From Streptomyces sp. DG1A-41 (GTDB lineage: Bacteria > Actinomycetota > Actinomycetes > Streptomycetales > Streptomycetaceae), in NCBI RefSeq assembly GCF_037055355.1, contig NZ_CP146350.1:2131001-2195000 (forward strand): a DNA stretch of 64,000 nucleotides, written 5' to 3'. The notes below the pieces were generated by a model. The model had not been told where the DNA came from, did no database searches, and was given only the letters and a program-made list of their open reading frames with translations. This document shows, piece by piece, positions 1-7,125 of this stretch. How positions within the stretch are numbered: position 1 is the stretch's first letter; every line of letters starts with the position of its first letter. The position numbers and the translations under genes were made by a program.

Positions 1-2247
1 GGGCGGCACACGCGCGTGGAGGTCGTCACGACCGGTGTGCTGGTGCAGCGGGTGCAGCGGGACCAGGAGCTGGCCGGTGCCGATGTGGTGGTGCTCGACG
101 AGTGCCACGAGCGGCACCTGGACGCGGACACGGCGGCGGCGTTCCTGTGGGACGTGCGGCAGACGCTGCGCCCGGAGCTGCGGTTGGTGGCCGCCTCGGC
201 GACGACCGACGCGCAGGGGTGGGCCGCGCTGCTGGGCGGCGCTCCGGTGGTCGAGGCCCAGGGGACGGCGTATCCGGTGGAGGTCGTGTGGGCGCCGCCG
301 GTGCGGCCCGTACGGCCGCCGCACGGGATGCGTGTCGATCCGGCGCTGCTGACGCATGTGGCGTCGGTGGTGCGCCGGGCGCTGGCCGAGCGGGACGGGG
401 ACGTGCTGTGTTTCCTGCCGGGTGTGGGCGAGATCGCCCGGGTCGCCGGGCAGCTCGGGGAGCTCGGGGACGTCGAGGTGCTTCAGGTGCACGGGCGGGC
501 GCCCGCGGCCGTGCAGGACGCCGTGCTGGCCGGCGGGGAACGGCGCCGGGTGGTGCTGGCCACGTCGGTGGCGGAGTCGTCGCTGACGGTTCCCGGTGTG
601 CGTGTGGTCGTCGACTCCGGGCTGGCGCGGGAGCCTCGCGTCGATCACGCGCGCGGGCTGAGCGCGCTGACGACCGTACGGGCGTCGCAGGCGGCCGGGC
701 GGCAGCGGGCGGGGCGGGCCGGGCGTGAGGCGCCGGGGGCGGTGTACCGGTGCTGGGCGGAGGCCGAGGATGCGCGTCTGCCGCGTTTTCCCTCGCCGGA
801 GATCAAGGTGGCCGACCTGACGGCGTTCGGGCTTCAGGTGGCGTGCTGGGGGGATCCGGACGCGTCCGGGCTGGCGTTGCTGGATCTGCCGCCCTCCGGG
901 GGCATGGCGGCGGCTCGAGAGGTGCTGCGGGCTGTGGGGGCGGTCGACTCCGCCGGTCGTGCCACTGAGCGGGGTGTTGCTCTGGCTCGGTTGGGACTGC
1001 ATCCGCGGTTGGGGCGGGCCCTGGTGGATTCCGTGCCGTTCGTGGGGGCTGAGCGGGCCTCGGAAATCGTCGCCCTGTTGAGCGAGGAGGCTCCTCGGGA
1101 GTACGGGGATGATCTGGCGGGTGCGTTGCGTCGTGCTCGGCGTGGGGATGACGCCTATTCCGGACGCTGGCGGGCGGAGGTTCGGCGACTGCGGGCCGTC
1201 GTTTCAGGCGTTTCCCACCCGCCCGCCCGTGTCTCGCATCCAGCGGCACGGTTCGACGCGTGGGCGAACTCCTCGGAAGAACGCCAGGTCGGGCTCGTCG
1301 CCGCTCTCGCCTTTCCCGAGCGTGTCGCCAAGGTCGACGGCGGGTCGTACCTCATGGCGTCCGGAACCCGTGCCGAGGCCGCGGACGGGAGCACGCTGCG
1401 TGGTTCCCCCTGGATTGCTGTCGCCATGGCCGACCGGCCCGTCGGCAAGGGGCACGCGCGCGTGCGGCTGGGGGCCGTGGTCGACGAAGGGGTCGCCCGG
1501 CTCGCCGCGGTGGCGCTGCTTCAGGAGCGGGACGAGGTGCGCTGGGACGGCGGGGACGTCGTGGCGCGGCGGGTGGAGCGGCTGGGAGCCGTGGAGTTGG
1601 CGGTGCGGCCGCTGAAGGACGCCGATCCCGGGCTCGTACGCGGTGCGCTGCTGGACGGGCTGCGGCGGGAGGGGTTCGGGGTACTGCGGTGGTCGCCGGA
1701 GGCCGGTGTTCTGCGGCAGCGGCTCGCGTTTCTGCGGCTGCATCTCGGTGAACCGTGGCCCGACGTTTCCGACGATGCGCTGCACGCGCGCGTGGAGGAG
1801 TGGCTGGAGCCGGAGCTGAGCCGGGCCCGGCGGCGGGCCGACCTGGCGCGGATCAACGCCGGGGAGGCGCTCGCGCGGCTGCTGCCCTGGACCTCCGGGG
1901 AGGCAGGGCGGCTCGACGAGCTCGCCCCGGAGCGGATCACCGTGCCGAGCGGGTCGAGGATCCGCGTCGACTACTCCCGGCCCGAACAGCCTGTGCTGGC
2001 GGTGAAGTTGCAGGAGATGTTCGGGCTCCAGGAGTCGCCGCGGGTCGCGGGGGTGCCGCTGCTCGTCCATCTGCTGTCCCCGGCCGGGCGGCCGGCCGCC
2101 GTCACCGCGGACCTCGCCTCGTTCTGGAAGGACGGCTACAAGGGCGTACGGGCGGAGCTGCGCGGGCGGTATCCGAAGCATCCGTGGCCCGAGGACCCGG
2201 CCGGGGCCAAGCCGACCCGGCACACCAGCGCCCGGCTCAGGCGGTGA
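1..2247 (+). CDS. hrpB: ATP-dependent RNA helicase HrpB, 5' end outside window
   Basis: This is the C-terminal part of a DEAH/DExH-box helicase of the HrpB family. The reading frame is open from the first base, so the start and the Walker A motif lie upstream; compared with the usual length of about 820-850 residues, roughly 80-100 are missing. Visible motifs are the DECH box in LDECHER, motif III in AASATTD, and motif VI in QRAGRAGRE, followed by the helicase-associated region and the HrpB C-terminal domain with a YSRPEQPVLAVKLQE-like stretch. HrpB proteins are predicted cytoplasmic ATP-dependent RNA helicases with no settled role in actinobacteria. It converges on the DUF3068 gene, the two stops being 12 bp apart, with no clear terminator between them. 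Confidence 0.93.
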   Translation, partial: GRHTRVEVVTTGVLVQRVQRDQELAGADVVVLDECHERHLDADTAAAFLWDVRQTLRPELRLVAASATTDAQGWAALLGGAPVVEAQGTAYPVEVVWAPPVRPVRPPHGMRVDPALLTHVASVVRRALAERDGDVLCFLPGVGEIARVAGQLGELGDVEVLQVHGRAPAAVQDAVLAGGERRRVVLATSVAESSLTVPGVRVVVDSGLAREPRVDHARGLSALTTVRASQAAGRQRAGRAGREAPGAVYRCWAEAEDARLPRFPSPEIKVADLTAFGLQVACWGDPDASGLALLDLPPSGGMAAAREVLRAVGAVDSAGRATERGVALARLGLHPRLGRALVDSVPFVGAERASEIVALLSEEAPREYGDDLAGALRRARRGDDAYSGRWRAEVRRLRAVVSGVSHPPARVSHPAARFDAWANSSEERQVGLVAALAFPERVAKVDGGSYLMASGTRAEAADGSTLRGSPWIAVAMADRPVGKGHARVRLGAVVDEGVARLAAVALLQERDEVRWDGGDVVARRVERLGAVELAVRPLKDADPGLVRGALLDGLRREGFGVLRWSPEAGVLRQRLAFLRLHLGEPWPDVSDDALHARVEEWLEPELSRARRRADLARINAGEALARLLPWTSGEAGRLDELAPERITVPSGSRIRVDYSRPEQPVLAVKLQEMFGLQESPRVAGVPLLVHLLSPAGRPAAVTADLASFWKDGYKGVRAELRGRYPKHPWPEDPAGAKPTRHTSARLRR

Positions 2248-2259
2248 CCACCGCCCTGC

Positions 2260-3252
2260 TCATGCGCTGACCGGTGACGGTTCCTCGGCCTCCGTGGGGG
2301 CCGGGCCGGACGGGCGGCGGCTGCGGGCCTCCAGGTACAGCGCGAGGGCCAGCAGGAGGATGCCTAGGGCCAGGGAGCCCCACGGCAGGGAGGACGTCAT
2401 CAGCAGGATGAGCAGGCGTTGGGACTTCACCAGGTCGACTGTGTGCGTGATGTAGTCCTCGCGCATCTTCACGTGCCCGGCGAAGGCGGTCACCTTGTCG
2501 CGGTCGCCGAGGAGGGTGCCGCCGCGCAGTTCCTCCTTGTGGAGTTCCTCGCCGTAGACGGGGGCGCCGGTGAGGGGTTCGACCCAGAACTTGCGGACCG
2601 TGGTGTACCAGCGGGTGGTGCCGGTCTCGGCGACCGACTCGGCGGTGAGGCCCTCCACGGGCAGCGTCTTGGGGATCCTCACCTTGGTCCAGGGGATGGT
2701 CTGCTCGAAGTAGTAGACCTCCAGGCCGCGGAAGTCCTGTGTGCCCTTGTAGTGGATGGGGGCGGTGACGCGGGCCTGGGCGTCGAAGTACTCGTAGTCC
2801 CGTTTCTCCGTGAGGAACGGCCATTTGAACTCGAGGCCCTCGCGGCGCACGGGGTCGCCGTCGACCATCTCGCCGGTGGCGTGGACGGGTTCCTGGGTGT
2901 GGGCGTCGAAGATGTAGCGCTCGGGGATCTTCGACACCATCTCGCCGTCGGGGCCGACCACGTAGGACAGGCCGTCCCAGACGACCACGTCGCGGCCCGC
3001 CGACTCCTCGATCCGCTCGGAGGCCTCGACGTTGCCCTTGAGGGTCTGCACGATCGTGACCTTGGGGACCGTGCGGGCCCGCATCGTGCCGTAGTCGAGG
3101 AGGGTGGCGTTCTCCGCCTCCAGGACCATGTCCTGGTACTGGTTCGCGGGGACCTTGGCGAGGCGCGGGAAGGCGTACCAGCGCAGCAGCGGGGACAGGG
3201 CCGCGAAGAACACGGCGAGGGCGAGCAGGACCAGGCCGGCCTTGCGGCGCAT
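2260..3252 (-). CDS. DUF3068 (PorA-like) membrane-anchored protein
   Basis: A 330-residue protein with an N-terminal membrane segment (about residues 5-25), a long extracytoplasmic beta-rich region, a second membrane segment near residues 285-310 and a short Pro/Glu-rich cytoplasmic tail. This is the DUF3068/PorA-like architecture common in actinobacteria. Function is unknown; the name PorA is inherited from a corynebacterial cell-wall channel and should not be read as proof of pore activity. The ATG at 3252 is preceded by a GGGAGG ribosome binding site. It lies 25 bp downstream of the 44-aa gene and is probably transcribed with it. Confidence 0.85.
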   Translation of the reverse strand: MRRKAGLVLLALAVFFAALSPLLRWYAFPRLAKVPANQYQDMVLEAENATLLDYGTMRARTVPKVTIVQTLKGNVEASERIEESAGRDVVVWDGLSYVVGPDGEMVSKIPERYIFDAHTQEPVHATGEMVDGDPVRREGLEFKWPFLTEKRDYEYFDAQARVTAPIHYKGTQDFRGLEVYYFEQTIPWTKVRIPKTLPVEGLTAESVAETGTTRWYTTVRKFWVEPLTGAPVYGEELHKEELRGGTLLGDRDKVTAFAGHVKMREDYITHTVDLVKSQRLLILLMTSSLPWGSLALGILLLALALYLEARSRRPSGPAPTEAEEPSPVSA

Positions 3253-3277
3253 CTCGGCCTCCCTCCCGGGCGGGCGG

Positions 3278-3412
3278 TCAGGGCTGTGCGGGCACCGTCG
3301 TCAGCAGCGGCTCCGGGGACGTCCCGCCCGAGGGGGTGCCGGGGGCGGTGAGCGTCAGGACCACGGCGAACGCGACGGCGAGACCGGTGGCGGCGGCGAC
3401 GAGGGCGCGCAT
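3278..3412 (-). CDS. Small SPW_0924-family peptide (44 aa)
   Basis: A 44-residue product beginning MRALVAAATGLAVAF, with one hydrophobic segment over residues 4-23 and a short Pro/Thr/Ser-rich tail ending in VPAQP. Length and sequence fit the small streptomycete family known as SPW_0924, whose function is unknown. A strong GGGGAGG site sits just before the ATG at 3412. The frame stays open further upstream, but that extension has no ribosome binding site and atypical composition, so the short form is preferred. The product is probably a secreted or membrane-anchored peptide, and its gene is the likely promoter-proximal member of an operon with the DUF3068 gene. Confidence 0.75.
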   Translation of the reverse strand: MRALVAAATGLAVAFAVVLTLTAPGTPSGGTSPEPLLTTVPAQP

Positions 3413-3504
3413 ACGGGGCCTCCCCACGGGTCGAGCTGATACACCGTCAGCTTTCTCGGCACCGTAGCAACGGGCGGCGGAGATGAGAACACGTTGCACA
3501 CACA

Positions 3505-3536
3505 ACGACGCCCCTCTCTTGAAAGAGGGGCGTCGT
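3505..3536 (-). terminator. Rho-independent-type hairpin after the transglycosylase gene
   Basis: A perfect 13-bp inverted repeat, ACGACGCCCCTCT with AGAGGGGCGTCGT, separated by a 6-nt loop. It begins 16 bp beyond the stop codon of the transglycosylase gene. There is no strong U-tract, as is usual for streptomycete terminators. Confidence 0.8.
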
Positions 3537-3551
3537 CCGTGTACCTGAGAG

Positions 3552-5294
3552 CTACGCGCTCGGACTGGCCGACGGGCTCGGCGAGGACGTTTCGGCCGCC
3601 GCCACGGTGAGTTCGACGGTGAGGGTCGCGCCACCCTCGGTGTCGATGCGGAGCAGGAACGTGCCGGTGGTGTCGTCCGCGTAGAGCTTCGGCAGCTTCA
3701 GCAGGCCCTTCGCGTCCGTCTTCAAACCCGTCAGCGTGCGTACGACCTTGCCGTCGTCGGTCTTGAAGTAGGGACCCTTGTCGTTGACGGTCGGGTCGTC
3801 CGCCGACTTGACCAGCGTGGCGGTGGCCGCGACGCCGTCGGCGACGGCGCCCTTGTAGGTGGCCTTCACCTCGACCTGGTTCGCGAACTCGCCGCCCGGG
3901 GTGCAGGTCAGCGGCGCGTCATCGGTGCGGGCGAGGGCGTCGGCGGCGCGTGCGGTGACGGTGGCCGTGTAGTCGAGGCCCGCGACCATACGGCCCACGA
4001 CGGTGGCCCGGACGGTGACGTCGCCCGTCTTCTCCCCCGCCTGAAGCGCGGGTGCGACGGCCACGCCGGAGCTGTTGGTGGCGACCGTGGCCACGCTCTC
4101 ACCGCCCGGGAACGTGGTGTCCGTGTCGCCGACGATCGTGAAGCGGATCCTGACCTTGGCGACGGCCTTGCCGGCCTTCGTCTCGGCGCGGGTGCTGATC
4201 CGCTGGGTGAACGCGTCGCCCGCCATCGCGGTGAGCTTCGCGGTCCCGGCGTCCTCCAGGTGGTGCACCGTGTCGGTGGGCGTGGGAGAGGTCGAGGGCG
4301 GCGTGCTCGGGGAGTCTGGCGGGGTGGTGGGCGGCTTCGGGGTCGGCGTGCCGCCCCCGCCGGGCTTTTGGGGCTTGGGGGTGGGCTTGGGCTTGGGCTT
4401 GGAGCCGCCCGCAGCCGGCGTGCCGGGCGTGCTCGGCGTGGAGGGGCTGGGGCTCGCCCCACCCCCGTCGTCGCTGCGGTTGTCGGGCAGCGTGCCGGTG
4501 CCGTCGGGGACCTCGTGCGTGCCCTTGCGGTAGTACTCCAGCCACCGCATGACCAGGTTCAGGTACTCACGCGAGTTGTTGTAGCTGAGGATCGCGCGGT
4601 CGAGGTCGTTCTGGTCGGACAGGTCCCAGTTGTTGCGGCACAGGTAGTGGCCGGCGGCGAGCGCGGCGTCGTAGATGTTGTTGGGGTCCTTCTTGCCGTC
4701 GCCGTTGGCGTCGCGGCCCGCCCAGGCCCAGGTGGACGGGATGAACTGCATGGGACCGACGGCCTGGTCGTACGTGCTGTTGCCGTCGTAGGCGCCGTTG
4801 TCGGTGTCCTTGATGAGGGCGAAGCCGTTGCCGTCGAGCTGCGGGCCGAGAATCGGCGAGATGGTGGTGCCCTCGGCATTGACGCGGCCGCCGCGGGCCT
4901 GGCCCGACTCCACCCGGCCGATGGCCGCGAGGAGTTGCCAGGGCAGGTTGCAGCCGGGCTTGGCGTCGCGCAGCGCGGCCTCGGCCTTCTTGTAGGCGTC
5001 GAGGACGGTCGCGGGGATGCCCGCCTCGGAGGTGCCGGCGGTGGGCCCCGGCCCGGTGCTCGGTGACGGGCTCGGGCTGTTGAGCGGGGGCAGGTCCGTG
5101 TAGTACGGCGAGTTGCCGGTGGCGCTGCCGTCGGAGGCACTCGCGTCGGGTGAGGGTGTGGCGTCCGCGGCGGCCTGTCTGCCGTGGTCGTTCACGCCCG
5201 GAGCCTGGGAGGCGGACAGTGCCGCGACCGCTACCGCGGCCACGGCGGTGGTTGCCGCCCCCTTGCGCAGCCTCCTGCCGAATTGCGCCGCCAT
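3552..5294 (-). CDS. Secreted lytic murein transglycosylase (SLT-type), Pro-rich linker
   Basis: A 580-residue exported peptidoglycan lyase. An N-terminal signal sequence (MAAQFGRRLRKG then an Ala/Val-rich core) leads into a Ser/Pro/Thr linker. The transglycosylase domain spans about residues 90-290, with the catalytic Glu129 in AIGRVESGQ and the conserved block AVGPMQFIPSTW. A long Pro/Lys/Thr linker follows (about 300-370), then two probable Ig-like beta domains. The ATG at 5294 is chosen because GGGAGGGG lies 8 bp upstream and the signal peptide starts there; a longer form reaching 5495 is unlikely. The enzyme would cut glycan strands between MurNAc and GlcNAc during wall remodelling. No c-di-AMP (ydaO) riboswitch could be recognised in the 220 bp upstream. 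Confidence 0.9.
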   Translation of the reverse strand: MAAQFGRRLRKGAATTAVAAVAVAALSASQAPGVNDHGRQAAADATPSPDASASDGSATGNSPYYTDLPPLNSPSPSPSTGPGPTAGTSEAGIPATVLDAYKKAEAALRDAKPGCNLPWQLLAAIGRVESGQARGGRVNAEGTTISPILGPQLDGNGFALIKDTDNGAYDGNSTYDQAVGPMQFIPSTWAWAGRDANGDGKKDPNNIYDAALAAGHYLCRNNWDLSDQNDLDRAILSYNNSREYLNLVMRWLEYYRKGTHEVPDGTGTLPDNRSDDGGGASPSPSTPSTPGTPAAGGSKPKPKPTPKPQKPGGGGTPTPKPPTTPPDSPSTPPSTSPTPTDTVHHLEDAGTAKLTAMAGDAFTQRISTRAETKAGKAVAKVRIRFTIVGDTDTTFPGGESVATVATNSSGVAVAPALQAGEKTGDVTVRATVVGRMVAGLDYTATVTARAADALARTDDAPLTCTPGGEFANQVEVKATYKGAVADGVAATATLVKSADDPTVNDKGPYFKTDDGKVVRTLTGLKTDAKGLLKLPKLYADDTTGTFLLRIDTEGGATLTVELTVAAAETSSPSPSASPSA

Positions 5295-5608
5295 AGAGTG
5301 AACCCCTCCCGTGGACGCCCGAGCGCCCGTCTCTGTCTGTCGCGCTCTTCTGATGCGTACGCGTACTTCTGTTGCGTTCGCTCTGTTGTGACGATCGACC
5401 GGCCCGAGTGGTTGCCCTCCCGACAGGCCTGTCTCCTGCCACCGGCACGGTGACCCTGGCGACCCTACGACAACTTCCTTTGCCCGGGCACCCATTCATG
5501 CCCGTTTTTCACTAGTTGGTCACGATGAGCGCGGTGGGCGGCCGGTGTTCGGCATCCCGCATACTGGGCCCTCGATCGCCCTGGCAACAACCGTCACGAG
5601 GAGCCGAG

Positions 5609-6484
5609 TTGCCGTTCACGCTGAGCCACGCGGCAGCCGTACTGCCCGCCGTACGCACCGACGGCACCGGCCGGGGCCCGCTGGTGCCCGCCGTCCTCGT
5701 GGCGGGTTCCTTCGCGCCTGACATGACCTATTACGCGGCGAGTGCGGTGTCCGGGGCGATGGAGTTCGGTGACGTCACGCACTCGTTCCCGGGCGTGTTC
5801 ACGGTCGATGTGCTCATCGCCTGGGCGCTGGCGGGGCTGTGGCTGCTGGTGCGCGAACCGCTGGTGGCGCTGCTGCCGCGGGCCCGGCAGGGGCGGGTTT
5901 CCGCGCTGGTGCGGTGCGGTGCGCCACGCACGCGTGTGCGACCGTCCCTGGTGCTGCGGTGGTACGTGTCCGCGGTGCTCGGCGCGTTGACGCACGTCGT
6001 GTGGGACGCGTTCACGCATCCCGACCGGTGGGGGATACGGGTGTTTCCGGTACTGGGCCGGGAGGTGGCGGGCTCGCCGCTGTACTGGTACTTGCAGTAC
6101 GGCGGTTCGGCGGTGGCCGCCGTCGTGATCGCCGTGTTCGTGGCGCAGGCCGTGCGGCGGGCGCCTGTGCGCGAGCCGGTGGGGGTCCCGGCGCTGTCGG
6201 TACGGGACCGCTGGCTGGCCGGTGCGGTGATCGGCGGCTTCGCGCTGGCGGGGGCGGTGCAGCGGGCGTCGCGGTGGTGGGCCTACTGGGGTTCGATCGC
6301 GAAGCCGTGGGAGATCATTCCGACGGTGTGCTTCGGGGCGGGCGCGGGACTCGTCCCGGCACTGCTGCTGTACGCCGTGGGGGTCAGGGTGTGGCGTCCG
6401 GCTCCGGTCCCGGACCTGGCCCCGGTCCCGGGCGGTCCTGGCCGCGTCGATGACGCGGAGCCGAGCCGGCCGGCCGCTCGCTGA
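5609..6484 (+). CDS. DUF4184 family integral membrane protein
   Basis: A 291-residue protein with six or so hydrophobic segments. The N-terminal PFTLSHAAAVLP and the motifs SFAPDMTYY and HVVWDAFTHP are hallmarks of DUF4184. The start is taken as TTG at 5609 because ACGAGGAG sits 5 bp upstream and family members begin MPFTLSHAA; an upstream ATG in the same frame has no site. The His/Asp residues in the conserved motifs recall membrane hydrolases such as the YdjM/LexA-regulated group, but the function is unknown. Its last 101 bp overlap the oppositely oriented hypothetical gene. Confidence 0.85.
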   Translation: MPFTLSHAAAVLPAVRTDGTGRGPLVPAVLVAGSFAPDMTYYAASAVSGAMEFGDVTHSFPGVFTVDVLIAWALAGLWLLVREPLVALLPRARQGRVSALVRCGAPRTRVRPSLVLRWYVSAVLGALTHVVWDAFTHPDRWGIRVFPVLGREVAGSPLYWYLQYGGSAVAAVVIAVFVAQAVRRAPVREPVGVPALSVRDRWLAGAVIGGFALAGAVQRASRWWAYWGSIAKPWEIIPTVCFGAGAGLVPALLLYAVGVRVWRPAPVPDLAPVPGGPGRVDDAEPSRPAAR

Positions 6485-6977
6485 GGGGCTCGGTGGTCGT
6501 GATGTACACGGTGATGGTGGTGTGGGCGGGGCGGGGCCGTGGCAGCAGGGTGAGGACGAGCGTCAGGTAGCTGCGGGCGAGGTCCGCCCAGGGGCGGGAG
6601 GCCGTGCCGGGTCGATCGGCCCTGCTGGGGTGCTGGGCGGTAGTGGCTGTGCCGCTGGTGAGCCCGAGGATGGCGGACACGTCGGCTGGGCTGGTGAGGC
6701 CTGTGGCGGCGGACACGTCGTCGGCGTCGGCGGGACGCTGGACGGCCATCACGTCGCCGACGGTGCGACCGGTCGCGGCGGACACGTCGCCGACGGCGGT
6801 GGGATCGGGCGGCCGCCACCCGTGAGCCAGGCGCTGCCGGAGGTCCGCCGTCGTGCGGCGCAGGGCCGTGGTGAGGCTGGCGGGGACGCGGACCGTGCTT
6901 GCGGCTGCCGCGAAGGGCGGGACCGGCGGGAGTGCCACGCCTGGGGCCGTGCGGCTGAGGAGCGTGCGTATACCCAT
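6384..6977 (-). CDS. Hypothetical protein with internal DVSAATG repeats
   Basis: A predicted 197-residue protein starting MGIRTLLSRTAPG, resembling small streptomycete proteins with an Arg-rich N-terminal helix region and a conserved LTLLPRPRP block near residue 145. Between these lies a Ser/Ala/Asp-rich stretch with three imperfect copies of DVSAATGLT (residues about 65-110), which looks like an expansion. The C-terminus is Pro/Gly-rich and is read from the strand opposite the DUF4184 3' end. The ATG at 6977 has only a weak purine-rich site, so the start and even the expression of this gene are uncertain. No enzymatic motif was seen. Confidence 0.55.
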   Translation of the reverse strand: MGIRTLLSRTAPGVALPPVPPFAAAASTVRVPASLTTALRRTTADLRQRLAHGWRPPDPTAVGDVSAATGRTVGDVMAVQRPADADDVSAATGLTSPADVSAILGLTSGTATTAQHPSRADRPGTASRPWADLARSYLTLVLTLLPRPRPAHTTITVYITTTEPLSERPAGSAPRHRRGQDRPGPGPGPGPEPDATP

Positions 6978-7125
6978 GCCCGCATCTTTGCGACCGCCGG
7001 GGGCGGTGGCCCTTTCTCGGGGGCCACGCGAGTGACGTTTTCCCACGGGGTGGGGGTGGCGGGTGCCCCCGGCTCAGCGCTCGGCCGGGGGCATACCCGT
7101 GTCGACAACCTCCCGGTCCATACGC

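Noticed and set aside
5295..5520. Possible c-di-AMP (ydaO) riboswitch upstream of the transglycosylase gene
   Set aside because: Such elements precede wall-hydrolase genes in actinobacteria, but the conserved ydaO core sequences could not be found here.
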